64,000 nucleotides of DNA from Thermohalobaculum sp039805905. Lineage in GTDB: Bacteria > Pseudomonadota > Alphaproteobacteria > Rhodobacterales > Rhodobacteraceae. Made by a program: the position numbers and the translations under genes. Positions 26,517 to 35,139 of the stretch are shown in pieces (positions within the stretch are counted from its first letter, which is position 1; each line of letters begins with the position of its first letter). Under the pieces are notes generated by a model. The model worked only from the letters and a program-made list of their open reading frames with translations, made no database searches and was not told where the DNA came from. The stretch is taken from contig JBDIVM010000015.1 in assembly GCA_039805905.1 (NCBI GenBank), forward strand, positions 26,219-90,218, given 5' to 3'.

Positions 26517-27655
26517 GCCGGGCTCCTCTCGATCAATCGCTTCGCGATCAGCAGCCGCTGGATCTCGTTCGTCCCCTCGCCGATGCAGAGCAGCGGCGCG
26601 TCGCGGTAGAGGCGTTCGACGATGAACTCCTTCGAGTAACCATAGGCGCCGTGGATGCGCATGGCCTCGGTGGCGTTCTCCAGTGCCGCCTCGCTCGCGA
26701 AGAGCTTGGCCATGCCGGCCTCGTAGTCGCAGCGCTCGCCGCGGTCGAGCGCCTGTGCCGCCCGCTCGGTCAGCAGTCGCGCCGCCTCGACGCGGGTCGC
26801 CATGTCGGCGAGCTTCAGCGCGATTGCCTGGTGCTCGTGGATCGGCTTGCCGAAGGTCTTGCGGCTCTGGGCATATTTGACCGCCTCGTCGAGGGCCGCC
26901 TGGGCCACGCCGACACCGCGGGCGGCGATGTTGACCCGTCCGAGTTCGAGACCCGAGAGCGCCGCCTTCAGGCCATTGCCTTCCCCCCCGATCAGGTTGA
27001 AGCCCGGCACGCGGTGGTCCTCGAAGAGCAACTCTGCCGTGTCGATGCTCCGGTAGCCGAGCTTCGGGAGCTTGCGCACCGGCCGGAACCCCTCGCCCTT
27101 CTCGCAGATGAAGAGGCTCATGCCCCTGTGCCGCGGCTCGGCCTTCGGGTCGGTCTTGACCAGAACCGCGAAGGCCTGCCCATGGATCCCGTTGGTGATC
27201 CAGCTCTTGGTGCCGTTGACCACGTAGTCGTTGCCGTCGGCGCGGGCGGTGGTGCGGATTGCCTGCAAATCGGTGCCGCAGTCGGGCTCGGTCAGCGCCA
27301 GCCCGCCGCGGAGCTCGCCGGAGGCAAAGCGGGGCAGGAAGTGCCGCTTCTGCTCCTCGGTGCCCATCTTCGCGACGATATGCGCCATGATCAGGTGCGA
27401 GTTGACGATGCCCGAGACCGACATCCAGACACGCGCGATCCGCTCGATCACCTTGGCGTAGGTGGATGGCGAAAGGCCCAACCCGCCATATTCCTCCGGG
27501 ATTACCGCGCCGAAGAGGCCCATCTCCTTCATCCGCGCGACGATTTCCTCGGGATACTCGTCCGCCGCCTCGAGCCTCCGGGCGTGGGGCGCGACGTCGC
27601 GTTCGAGGAACCGCTCGACCGTGTCGAGCACCAGGCGTTCGGCCTCGGCGTCCAT
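26513..27655 (-). CDS. acyl-CoA dehydrogenase
   Basis: FAD enzyme adding an alpha-beta double bond to an acyl-CoA. At 380 residues it carries FGAVIPEEYGGLGLSP, ALTEPDCGTDLQAIRTTA (FAD/substrate loop), SWITNG, and the C-terminal GEGTNEIQRLLIAKRL with the usual catalytic Glu of short/medium-chain enzymes. The ATG at 27655 is chosen over the longer frame, which runs through the MmgE gene. It lies 2 bases from the MmgE/PrpD stop and overlaps the CoA-transferase start, so it is translationally coupled. Glutaryl-CoA- or acryloyl-type substrates are possible alternatives. Confidence 0.93.
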   Translation of the reverse strand: MDAEAERLVLDTVERFLERDVAPHARRLEAADEYPEEIVARMKEMGLFGAVIPEEYGGLGLSPSTYAKVIERIARVWMSVSGIVNSHLIMAHIVAKMGTEEQKRHFLPRFASGELRGGLALTEPDCGTDLQAIRTTARADGNDYVVNGTKSWITNGIHGQAFAVLVKTDPKAEPRHRGMSLFICEKGEGFRPVRKLPKLGYRSIDTAELLFEDHRVPGFNLIGGEGNGLKAALSGLELGRVNIAARGVGVAQAALDEAVKYAQSRKTFGKPIHEHQAIALKLADMATRVEAARLLTERAAQALDRGERCDYEAGMAKLFASEAALENATEAMRIHGAYGYSKEFIVERLYRDAPLLCIGEGTNEIQRLLIAKRLIERSPA

Positions 27656-27657
27656 TT

Positions 27658-29076
27658 TCAGGCTCCGCAGAAGGGCGCGAAGGCGGCCACCGCGGCGGGT
27701 GCGGAGTCGAGCGCCAGCAGCGACGACTCCATCCGGGCGACCCGCCCGGGTCCGGCCCAGAGCGCCGCATTGGCGCGGTATTTCGCAACGATCTCGGCGT
27801 TCGAGAGCGGCCGGTCGGCGGCGCCGCGGTTCACCGGCTCGGAGTGCTCGTGCACCGTGCCGTCCTCCAGCGTCACCTTCACCGCGCCGGAATAGGCCTT
27901 CGGGAACGGTCCCTCGCCGAAGGCTCGGAAGGCGGTGCGGTCGGCCAGTGCCAGGGTGGCAGGATCGGTGCGGCAAGCCGGCTCCAGCTCGGCGAGCCCG
28001 AGCCTTCCGTGCACGAGCGCGGTCGCGACCAGGTACTGCACCGAGAACCTGGCGTCGTAGTCGTTCTTCGGGCGGAGCTTGTTCGCCTCGGGCTCGCAGA
28101 TCACCGGGAAGACCTGCTCGGGCACCCGGATCTCGATCCTCGCGATCCGCTCCGCCGGGCAGCGGGGGCGCAGGCGCAGGGCCGCGTCGATGGCGGCGTG
28201 GGTGAAGTGGCAGGTAGGGTAGGGCTTGATTGCCGTGGCCATCAGCTCCCAGACTGTACCGAAGTCAGCGGAAATCCCCGCAAGATCAATCCAGTCGGTG
28301 AATTTTCCGCCATAGATGTTGAAGAGACCGAAGCGCCCGTCATAGGGCTTTGTCGCGCCGACGAAGCCCTCGCGCGCCAGCGCCACCGCCGTGAGTGCTG
28401 AGGAGGCCGCCCAGCCCGGATGGAAACGCTTGTTCCAGGCGCCGTCCTCGAGGAACTCCATCGCGCCCCCGGCCATGGAGACGGCGAGCCCCTGCGCATG
28501 GACAAGCTGCGCCGCGTTCAGCCCCGTCAGCCGCCCGGCCGCCAGCACGCAGCCGAAGATGCCGACCATGCCGGTGGGATGAAAGCCGGCCTGATGGAAG
28601 GCCGATTTCGCGCAGGCGCCGATGCGGGTGGCGGTCTCGATCCCGATCACATAGGCCGTCAGCATCTCGCGCCCGCTCGCACCTGTCATGGCGGCGGCGG
28701 ACAGCACCGCGGGCAGCACGCTGGCGGTCGGGTGGATGATACCGGCGATGTGGGTGTCGTCGAAGTCGAGCCCGTGGATCAGGCAGCCGTTCATCGTTGC
28801 AGCGTCACGCGGGTTCATCCGAGCCGGCATCCCCAGCAGCGGCACCTCGCCAGCGGCGCCCAGCGCCTGCAGCCCGGCGAGCGTCCTGTGGGCGAAGTCG
28901 TAGCGGGTCGAGGCAAGCGCGATGCCCGCGGCGTCGAGCATGTGATGCGCGGCGCGGGTGCGGACCTCGTCCGGGATGGCATCGTGGGCGAGCGAGACGG
29001 CGAAGGCGGCGAGCCGTTCGGAGATCGGCGCGTCCACCGCCTTCTGCTGGCTGACGATGTCGGTCTGCTTGTTCAT
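27658..29076 (-). CDS. MmgE/PrpD family protein
   Basis: Member of the MmgE/PrpD family, which includes 2-methylcitrate dehydratase, cis-aconitate decarboxylase and many uncharacterised dehydratases or isomerases. The 472 residues show HHMLDAAGIALAST, NGCLIHGLDFDDTHIAGIIH with the conserved D-D-T-H cluster, GFHPTGMVGIFG, and IKPYPTCHFTHAAIDAAL. The ATG at 29076 is preceded by GGGAGG. Being next to a MaoC hydratase, acyl-CoA dehydrogenase and two CoA-transferases suggests action on a branched or unsaturated di/tricarboxylate, which is inference. The 109 bases upstream contain two GC-rich hairpins. Confidence 0.88.
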   Translation of the reverse strand: MNKQTDIVSQQKAVDAPISERLAAFAVSLAHDAIPDEVRTRAAHHMLDAAGIALASTRYDFAHRTLAGLQALGAAGEVPLLGMPARMNPRDAATMNGCLIHGLDFDDTHIAGIIHPTASVLPAVLSAAAMTGASGREMLTAYVIGIETATRIGACAKSAFHQAGFHPTGMVGIFGCVLAAGRLTGLNAAQLVHAQGLAVSMAGGAMEFLEDGAWNKRFHPGWAASSALTAVALAREGFVGATKPYDGRFGLFNIYGGKFTDWIDLAGISADFGTVWELMATAIKPYPTCHFTHAAIDAALRLRPRCPAERIARIEIRVPEQVFPVICEPEANKLRPKNDYDARFSVQYLVATALVHGRLGLAELEPACRTDPATLALADRTAFRAFGEGPFPKAYSGAVKVTLEDGTVHEHSEPVNRGAADRPLSNAEIVAKYRANAALWAGPGRVARMESSLLALDSAPAAVAAFAPFCGA

Positions 29077-29096
29077 GGGAGCCTCCCTTGTCCACC

Positions 29097-29115
29097 CCCC
29101 GGCCATGAGCCGGGG
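29097..29115. repeat. intergenic GC-rich hairpin between MaoC and MmgE/PrpD genes
   Basis: CCCCGGC (29097-29103) pairs with GCCGGGG (29109-29115) around a 5-base loop. A second small stem, CCGGG/CCCGG, follows within 50 bases. Such paired palindromes between cotranscribed genes are often dispersed intergenic repeats or RNA-stability elements. There is no T run on the minus strand, so it is a poor terminator. Confidence 0.45.
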
Positions 29116-29185
29116 TTTCGTGCCGCACAGCCCAGACGATCAGGGCCCCGGGTCGAGCCCGGAACACGGGCCGGCGCCGCGCTTC

Positions 29186-29716
29186 TCATTCTTTCGGCCC
29201 CTTGCCGCGCTGCCGCACGAGGCTCGCCCGCTCGAAGCTCAGCACCACCGTGCCATCCTGCTTGTAGCCCTCGGTATGGGTCGTCACCACGCCCTGGCCG
29301 GGGCGCGTCGCCGACTTGCGCACCTCGAGCACCTTGGTGCGGGCATAGAGCGTGTCGCCGACGAAGACCGGCGCCGTCAGCTTCACCTCGCGCCAGCCCA
29401 GATTGGCGATCGCGCGGGCGCTCACGTCGTCGACCGTCAGCCCGGTCACGATCGCCAGCGTCAGCGTCGAGTTCACCAGCGCCTGCCCGAACTCGGTCCC
29501 CGCCGCATAGGCGTCGTCACAATGCGCCGGGTGGCGGTTCATGGTCAGCAGGCTGAACTGGATGTTGTCGGCCTGGGTGACGGTGCGCCCCGGGCGGTGC
29601 TCGTAGACATCGCCGACCGTGAAGTCCTCGAGGTCGCGGCCATAGCGCGCGACAATCACGCGGCCACCGGGGCCGGGCTCGAGGCCGCTGGTCTCGCGCT
29701 TGTCCTTCGCCTTCAT
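29186..29716 (-). CDS. MaoC-family (R)-specific enoyl-CoA hydratase
   Basis: Hot-dog-fold hydratase of 176 residues. The active-site region is NRHPAHCDDAYAAGTEFG, with the Asp/His dyad of MaoC-type hydratases, followed by GLTVDDVSARAIANLGW and VFVGDTLYARTKVLE. This subfamily resembles mesaconyl-CoA (methylfumaryl-CoA) hydratases and dehydratases. It follows the CoA-transferase gene (29791-30948) on the minus strand with a 74-bp gap. With CoA-transferases and an MmgE/PrpD protein nearby, a role in C5 dicarboxylate (mesaconate/itaconate-like) metabolism is a reasonable but unproven guess. Confidence 0.88.
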   Translation of the reverse strand: MKAKDKRETSGLEPGPGGRVIVARYGRDLEDFTVGDVYEHRPGRTVTQADNIQFSLLTMNRHPAHCDDAYAAGTEFGQALVNSTLTLAIVTGLTVDDVSARAIANLGWREVKLTAPVFVGDTLYARTKVLEVRKSATRPGQGVVTTHTEGYKQDGTVVLSFERASLVRQRGKGPKE

Positions 29717-29790
29717 GGGCCTCCATTCTACCCCATCCCGGGGAGCAGGGAAGCCGCGAGCGGAAACATCAGGTGGGCGATGCGGGCACC

Positions 29791-30948
29791 TCAGTCGGAC
29801 CGGTGTGTTGCGATCAGCGCGTCAAGCCAGCCATTGTCGGCTCCCAGTGCCGGGGCGGGCGCCTCGCGCCCCGGGCGCAGCCCGTCGATGCAAAAGGGCA
29901 GGCCGAAGAATCGGAGCGGCCCGGCGAGGTCGCCGCGCAGCATCCCCAGCGCCGCGGTCTGCGGATGCGCCGCCACCTGGTCGATGCCGTGGACCGGCGC
30001 GTTCGGCACGCCGGCCGCGTCGAGCCGGGCCGCCATCCCGGCGGTCGTCACCCCGGTCGTCACCCCGGCGATCAGCGCCACCAGCGCCGGCTTGTTCTCG
30101 ACCCTCAGCCCGTTGGAGAGGAAGCGCGGATCGGAGGCCCATTCCGGATGACCCATCGCGTCCGCGAGCTTGCGGAACAGGGTGTCGTTCCCGGCCGCGA
30201 TGATCAGTTCGCCATCGGCGGTCGGGAAGGCCTGATACGGCGCGATCATGATGGTGCCCGACCCGGCCTTGCCCGGAACCCGGCCCGAGAAGGTCCAGGT
30301 CGGGAGGAAGTAGGCCATCCAGCCGAGCGCGGTCTCGAAGAGGGAGGTATCGACCACGCCGCCCCTTCCGGTCTCGGCCCGGCGGAGCAGCGCGGTCAGG
30401 ATCGCCATCGCCACCCACATGCCGGTCCCCATGTCGATGATCGAGGGGCCGATTCTGACGGCGGGCTGGCCGGGATGTCCGGTCACGCTCATCAGCCCGC
30501 CGAAAGCCTGCATCAAAGGGTCATAGCCGGGCCGGTCCTTCAGCGGCCCTTCCTTGCCGAAGGCGTGGATTGAGGCGTAGACGAGGCGCGGGTTCTCGGC
30601 CATCAGAGCCTCAGGCCCGAAGCCCAGCGCCTCGGCCAGCCCCGGCTTCTGGTTCTGGATCGCCGCATCCGAGACCCGCACCAGCGCCTTCAGCTTCGCC
30701 AGGCCATCCGGCGCCTTCAGGTCCAGCGTCACCGAGCGCTTCAGCCGGTTCAGTGCGTGGAACACTGCCGACATATCGTCCACGAAGGGCGGCCCCCAGC
30801 CGCGCGCGTCGTCACCGGGACCGGGCCGCTCGACCTTCACCACCTCGGCTCCGAGCTCGGCCAGGATCAGCGCGGCATAGGGTGCCGCCACCGAATGCCC
30901 GATCTCGATCACCCGCAGGCCCGCGAGCGGCAGGTTTGCGTCCGTCAT
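29791..30948 (-). CDS. family III CoA-transferase (CaiB/BaiF), second copy
   Basis: CoA-transferase of 385 residues, first gene of the minus-strand catabolic set. Signatures are ILAELGAEVVKVERPGPGDD, FHALNRLKRSVTLDLKAP, YASIHAFGKEGPLKDRPGYD and PSIIDMGTGMWVAMAILTA, holding the acyl-accepting Asp. It is only moderately similar to the copy at 25323, so it is not a recent duplication. The ATG at 30948 is chosen because the family N-terminus (LAGLRVIEIGHSVAAPY) begins just after it; the frame extends upstream into the divergent control region. That 189-bp gap separates it from the HTH gene and should hold promoters for both operons. Confidence 0.92.
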   Translation of the reverse strand: MTDANLPLAGLRVIEIGHSVAAPYAALILAELGAEVVKVERPGPGDDARGWGPPFVDDMSAVFHALNRLKRSVTLDLKAPDGLAKLKALVRVSDAAIQNQKPGLAEALGFGPEALMAENPRLVYASIHAFGKEGPLKDRPGYDPLMQAFGGLMSVTGHPGQPAVRIGPSIIDMGTGMWVAMAILTALLRRAETGRGGVVDTSLFETALGWMAYFLPTWTFSGRVPGKAGSGTIMIAPYQAFPTADGELIIAAGNDTLFRKLADAMGHPEWASDPRFLSNGLRVENKPALVALIAGVTTGVTTAGMAARLDAAGVPNAPVHGIDQVAAHPQTAALGMLRGDLAGPLRFFGLPFCIDGLRPGREAPAPALGADNGWLDALIATHRSD

Positions 30949-31137
30949 CACTCTCTCCCGACAACCCGGCGGGATATTGCGCGGCAGGTCCCGGGCCGTC
31001 GAGGCACACCGCATCGTCCTTGTGATATTGCCTTCGCCGGATGGACGGCGCGGCGCTGCAACCACTGCAGTCGCGAATGGGATTCAATAGGGAAGGACTT
31101 TGTGCGAGGGTGGGGCCGAATCCATCGGGGACTCCAG

Positions 31138-31476
31138 ATGAACGAGAAATCTGCGCACGACCGGGAGGTGATTGCGAAGCGCATCAAGCACATCCGTGAG
31201 GCTTTCGGGCTGACGCAGAAAGATCTGGCGAAAATCTGCAAGACCATTCCCAGCACAATAGGCAATTGGGAGCAGGCACGGCAGAAGCCGACCGTTGCCC
31301 AAGCGCATCTAATGAACGTCCGACTCGGCCTGACGCTCGACTATATTTTCCTCGGCACGATGGGCGGCATGGCAACTGCAACGATCAATCGGCTCAGAGA
31401 ATGCCACCCGACTATCTCTCTCCCTCTACTAGAGAGAGCGGTTCCCGGATCACCGGGCGGACAGGGAGCGATCGCG
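31138..31476 (+). CDS. XRE-family helix-turn-helix frame, continuous with downstream hydratase
   Basis: Residues 1 to about 75 are a Cro/C1-type HTH: IAKRIKHIREAFGLTQKDLA, then STIGNWEQARQKPTVAQA and LGLTLDYIFLG, which resembles small alphaproteobacterial XRE regulators. ATG 31138 has GGGG about 7 bases upstream. There is no stop codon before the hydratase: the frame runs through an AT-richer linker (from TINRLRECHP on) straight into it, giving a possible 377-residue fusion (31138-32271). Codon use (ATA, CTA, AAA) differs from the neighbours. It may be a separate regulator that lost its stop, or a real fusion. It lies at the divergent promoter region and could regulate both operons. Confidence 0.55.
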
Positions 31477-32271
31477 ATGCAGATGGCCTTCGAGACGCTT
31501 CTGGTCGAGACGCCGGAACCCGGACTCATGGTCGCCACCATGAACCGGCCCGACCGGCTCAACGCCATGAACACGCAGATGATGACCGACCTGCGGGACC
31601 TCTTCACCGAGCTCTATGTCCGGCCCGATCTCGCGAACTGCATCGTGCTGACCGGGGCCGGGGAGCGCGGCTTCTGCGCGGGCGCCGACCTCAAGGAGCG
31701 CGACGGCATGACCGACGAGACCTGGCGGCGCCAGCACGCCATCGTCGAACAGATGATCCGCGCCATGCACCAGTGTCCGGTGCCGGTGATCGCCGCCGTC
31801 AACGGCGTCGCCATGGGCGGCGGCCTCGAGATCGCGCTGGCCTGCGACTTCATCTATGCCGCCGGGACTGCACGCTTCGCATTCCCCGAGGTGACCCGCG
31901 GCATCATGCCGGGCGCGGCCGGCCCGCAGAACCTGCCGCGCGCCTGCGGTGTGCGGCGCGCGAAGGAGATCGTGCTGAGCGGGTTGCCGTTCTCGGCGCA
32001 GGAGGCGCTGGAGTGGGGCATCGTCAACCGGCTGTGCCAGCCCGACGGCCTGATGGCGGAGGCGCTGGAAACAGCCCGAGTCATCGCCGCCAATGCGCCG
32101 GTCGGCGTGCGCTCGGCCAAGAAGGCTCTCGACAAGGCGGTCGAGATCGACCGGGCCTCGGGCTACGACTTCGAGATCGCCGCCTATAACCTCACGGTTC
32201 CGACCGAGGACCGGCTGGAGGGCGTGCATGCCTTCAACGAGAAGCGCAAGCCGGTGTTCAGGGGACGCTGA
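31477..32271 (+). CDS. enoyl-CoA hydratase/isomerase (crotonase family)
   Basis: Hydrates a 2-enoyl-CoA. From MQMAFETLLVETPEPG onward the protein is a normal 264-residue crotonase. The first oxyanion segment is GERGFCAGADLKERDG, the second NGVAMGGGLEIALACDF, and the catalytic Glu region FPEVTRGIMPGAAG. GGGAG lies 9 bases before ATG 31477, so independent initiation is plausible even though the frame is continuous with the upstream HTH. Another ATG lies at 31483. It opens the plus-strand series leading to the HMG-CoA-lyase-like gene. AUH-type (methylglutaconyl-CoA hydratase) activity would fit that neighbour but is not proven. Confidence 0.9.
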   Translation: MQMAFETLLVETPEPGLMVATMNRPDRLNAMNTQMMTDLRDLFTELYVRPDLANCIVLTGAGERGFCAGADLKERDGMTDETWRRQHAIVEQMIRAMHQCPVPVIAAVNGVAMGGGLEIALACDFIYAAGTARFAFPEVTRGIMPGAAGPQNLPRACGVRRAKEIVLSGLPFSAQEALEWGIVNRLCQPDGLMAEALETARVIAANAPVGVRSAKKALDKAVEIDRASGYDFEIAAYNLTVPTEDRLEGVHAFNEKRKPVFRGR

Positions 32272-32272
32272 G

Positions 32273-32953
32273 ATGCGGATCGGTCTCGCCCTCTTCCCCG
32301 GTCTCTGCCAGCTCGACCTGACCGGGCCGCAGGAGGTGCTGGTGCGGCTGCCGGAAACCGCGGTCGACGTGGTCGCCCGCACGACAGCCCCGGTCCGCAC
32401 CGACCGCGGACTCACCGTCGTTCCGGACGTGGCGCTGGCCGATGCGCCGCAATACGACGTCTTCGTCATGCCCGGCGGCCCCGGCCAGCAGGAGCTGATG
32501 GCCGATGCCGAGTGGCTCGGCTTCCTGCGGTCCCAGGCGGCGGGGGCGAGGACCATGATGGGGGTCTGCACGGGCGCGCTGGTGATGGGGGCGGCCGGGC
32601 TGCTTCGCGGCTACCGCGCCACGACGCACTGGAGCTGCCACGACCTTCTCGCGATTCTCGGCGCCGAGCCGGTCGACCGCCGCGTGGTGATCGACCGGGA
32701 CCGTGTCACCGCCGCCGGCGTCACCTCCGGCATCGACGGCGCGCTCGCGCTGGCGGAGTTGCTGCATGGGCGAGCGCTGGCCGAGCGAATCCAGCTGGGC
32801 ATGGAATACGAGCCCGAGCCGCCGACCGATGCCGGCCACCCGCGCTCGGCCCCACCCGAGCTGACCGCCGACATGCGCGCCAAGGGTGCGAAGCTCTACG
32901 AAGCCCGCAAGCAGGCCTGCCGCGACGCCGCGGCGCGCCTGCATCTCAGCTAG
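32273..32953 (+). CDS. DJ-1/PfpI family protein, isonitrile-hydratase-like
   Basis: Class I glutamine-amidotransferase-like protein of 226 residues. It has the nucleophile elbow MGVCTGALVMGAAGLL with the reactive Cys, the acidic segment MPGGPGQQELM, and RATTHWSCHDLL. These match cyclohexyl-isocyanide hydratase-like members and AraC-type sensor domains, but no HTH is attached. The ATG lies 1 base after the hydratase stop, so they are cotranscribed. The biochemical role in a CoA-based operon is unclear; deglycase or hydratase activity are both possible. Confidence 0.85.
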   Translation: MRIGLALFPGLCQLDLTGPQEVLVRLPETAVDVVARTTAPVRTDRGLTVVPDVALADAPQYDVFVMPGGPGQQELMADAEWLGFLRSQAAGARTMMGVCTGALVMGAAGLLRGYRATTHWSCHDLLAILGAEPVDRRVVIDRDRVTAAGVTSGIDGALALAELLHGRALAERIQLGMEYEPEPPTDAGHPRSAPPELTADMRAKGAKLYEARKQACRDAAARLHLS

Positions 32954-32959
32954 CGCCTT

Positions 32960-32978
32960 CTCCCCCGGTCGGGGGGAG
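32960..32978. repeat. intergenic hairpin before the HMG-CoA-lyase-like gene
   Basis: CTCCCCC (32960-32966) pairs with GGGGGAG (32972-32978) around a 5-base loop, in the 64-bp gap between two same-strand genes. The following GGCCGGGAGGGGGCAAG has the look of GC-rich dispersed intergenic repeats seen in alphaproteobacteria. No T run follows, so full termination is unlikely. Confidence 0.45.
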
Positions 32979-33017
32979 GCCGGGAGGGGGCAAGTTCCTG
33001 CACGAAAGGACCCGAGA

Positions 33018-33953
33018 ATGACCCGAGACGTCACCGTCCGCGATGTCGGCCCGCGCGACGGGCTGCAGCTCGTCAAGACCGTGGTGCCGACCGACGTGAA
33101 GCTCGCCTGGATCCGGGCTGACATTGCCGCCGGGGTGCCCGAGATCGAGGTCTGTTCCTTCGTGCCGGCCCGCGTCATCCCGCAATTCGCCGACGCCGTG
33201 CAGGTGGCGACCGAGGCCGCAGGGATCGCGGGCTACATCCCCTCGGCGCTGACCCCGAACCTGAAGGGTGCCGAGATCGGCTTCACCACGGGCATCCGCA
33301 AGATCAACTATGTCATGTCGGTGTCCGAGACCCACAACCAGAAGAATGTCCGCCGCAGCCGCGCCGAGTCGCTTCAGGGGCTGAAGGACATCCTGGCGAT
33401 GCGCGACGCGCGCGCGCCCGGCACCCTGATCGGCGTCGGGCTGGCGACCTCGCTCGGCTGCACGCTCGAGGGCAAGGTGCCCGAGGCTGAGGCTCTCCGG
33501 ATGCTCGAACAGGTGCTCGAAGCGGGTGTCGACGAGGTGGCGCTGCCGGACACGGTCGGCTACGCCCACCCGGGGCAGGTGAAGTCGCTGTTCGCGAAGG
33601 CGGCAAAGCTTTGCGGCGAGATACCCCTCTGGTCACATTTCCACGACACGCGGGGCCTCGGCATCGCCAACGCCTATGCGGCGCTCGAGGCGGGCTGCAG
33701 ACGTTTCGATGCTTCGCTGGCGGGGCTCGGCGGCTGTCCCTTCGCGCCCGGCGCGACCGGCAACATCGCGCTCGAGGATCTGGTGTTCCTGCTGGAATCC
33801 GAGGGGCTGAGATCCGGCATCGATCTCGAGGCACTGAAGGCCGCCCGTGCCATCGTCGAGGCGGCGCTGCCTGACGAGCGCAAGTTCGGCATGGTGCTGA
33901 AGGCAGGGCTGCCCAAGGGCTTCGCCCGGCCGTCGATGATCGCGGCGGATTAG
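33018..33953 (+). CDS. hydroxymethylglutaryl-CoA lyase-like protein
   Basis: TIM-barrel lyase of the HMGL-like family, 311 residues. It begins with the metal/catalytic motif VTVRDVGPRDGLQ and includes SVSETHNQKNVRRSRAES, FHDTRGLGIANAYAALEAG with the metal-binding H-x-D, and GLGGCPFAPGATGN with the conserved loop Cys. This is HMG-CoA lyase layout; citramalyl-CoA or related 3-hydroxy-acyl-CoA lyases are close alternatives. GAAAGGA precedes the ATG. It is followed 3 bases later by an IVD-like acyl-CoA dehydrogenase, which fits a leucine/isovalerate-type or analogous branched-acyl pathway. Confidence 0.9.
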   Translation: MTRDVTVRDVGPRDGLQLVKTVVPTDVKLAWIRADIAAGVPEIEVCSFVPARVIPQFADAVQVATEAAGIAGYIPSALTPNLKGAEIGFTTGIRKINYVMSVSETHNQKNVRRSRAESLQGLKDILAMRDARAPGTLIGVGLATSLGCTLEGKVPEAEALRMLEQVLEAGVDEVALPDTVGYAHPGQVKSLFAKAAKLCGEIPLWSHFHDTRGLGIANAYAALEAGCRRFDASLAGLGGCPFAPGATGNIALEDLVFLLESEGLRSGIDLEALKAARAIVEAALPDERKFGMVLKAGLPKGFARPSMIAAD

Positions 33954-33956
33954 GCG

Positions 33957-35129
33957 GTGGCCGGCCTCTCGCTGCCGCTCACCGACCCCTGGCCGGACAT
34001 CCGGAAGGGCGTCGCGCAGATCTGCGCCCGGTTTTCCAATGCCTACTGGACCCGGCTCGACGCCGCCTCCGAATACCCGCACGACTTTGTCGATGCGCTG
34101 ACCGCCGCGGGCTATCTCGGCGCGCTGATCCCCGAGGAATACGGCGGTGCCGGGCTCCCGATCGCCGCCGGCGGCGCGATCCTCGAGACCATTCATGACC
34201 AGGGTTGCAACGCCGCTGCCTGCCATGCGCAGATGTACACCATGGGAACCGTGCTCCGGCACGGCTCGGAGGAACAGAAGCGCCGCTACCTGCCCGATAT
34301 CGCGTCGGGCCGCCTGCGCCTCCAGGCCTTCGGCGTGACCGAACCGACCACCGGCTCGGACACCACCCAGCTGAAGACCCGGGCGGTGCGCGAGGGCAAC
34401 CAGTATGTTGTCAGCGGCCAGAAGGTCTGGACCTCGCGCGCGCTGCAGTCCGACCTGATGCTGCTGCTGGCGCGGACCACGCCGGCGGATCAGGTGAAAC
34501 GCCGGTCGGATGGCCTTTCGGTCTTCCTGGTTGACCTCCGCGAGGCGGTCGGCAACGGCATCGAGATCCGCAAGCTCGATGCAGCGATCAACCACAACAC
34601 TACTGAAGTGTACATAGATAACCTGAAACTCCCACCGGAAAGCCTCGTCGGCGAGGAAGGAAAGGGCTTCCGCTACATTCTCGACGGCATGAATGCCGAG
34701 CGCATCCTGATCGCCCACGAGTCGCTGGGCGACGGCCGCTACTTCATCGGCAGGGCTACCGACTACGCCAGGGAGCGGGTGGTCTTCGGCCATCCGATCG
34801 GTCGCAACCAGGGCATCCAGTTCCCGATCGCCCGCGCCCACGCCGAGCTCGAGGCCGCGACGCTGCTGGTGCACAAGGCCGCGGCGCTCTTTGATGCCGG
34901 GCGCGACTGTGGCGCCGAGGCGAACATGGGCAAGATGCTGGCCTCCGAGGCCGCCTGGCATGCTGCCGAGGCGGCGATGCAGACCTTCGGCGGCTTCGCC
35001 TTCGCGCGGGAATATGGCATCGAGCGCAAGTGGCGCGAATGCCGCCTCTACCAGACCGCCCCGATATCGACCAACATGATCCTCGCCTATATCGGCCAGC
35101 ATGTGCTGGGGATGCCCCGCTCCTACTGA
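33957..35129 (+). CDS. acyl-CoA dehydrogenase with IVD/LCAD-type catalytic Glu position
   Basis: FAD-dependent dehydrogenase of 390 residues starting at GTG 33957. It shows LGALIPEEYGGAGLPI, GVTEPTTGSDTTQLKTRA, and FGHPIGRNQGIQFPIARAH. The C-terminal catalytic motif E-G-T-x-E-I is missing: the matching stretch is YQTAPISTNMIL. A Glu is present instead at residue 248 (MNAERILIA), where isovaleryl-CoA and long-chain dehydrogenases carry theirs. A branched-chain substrate is therefore plausible. It lies 3 bases after the HMG-CoA-lyase-like gene, in the same operon. Confidence 0.92.
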   Translation: MAGLSLPLTDPWPDIRKGVAQICARFSNAYWTRLDAASEYPHDFVDALTAAGYLGALIPEEYGGAGLPIAAGGAILETIHDQGCNAAACHAQMYTMGTVLRHGSEEQKRRYLPDIASGRLRLQAFGVTEPTTGSDTTQLKTRAVREGNQYVVSGQKVWTSRALQSDLMLLLARTTPADQVKRRSDGLSVFLVDLREAVGNGIEIRKLDAAINHNTTEVYIDNLKLPPESLVGEEGKGFRYILDGMNAERILIAHESLGDGRYFIGRATDYARERVVFGHPIGRNQGIQFPIARAHAELEAATLLVHKAAALFDAGRDCGAEANMGKMLASEAAWHAAEAAMQTFGGFAFAREYGIERKWRECRLYQTAPISTNMILAYIGQHVLGMPRSY

Positions 35130-35139
35130 AGGTTTTCCG

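Noticed and set aside
25323..31065. Recent duplication of CaiB-type genes
   Set aside because: The two nearby copies (and the third at 51494) differ too much along their length to be a recent tandem duplication.
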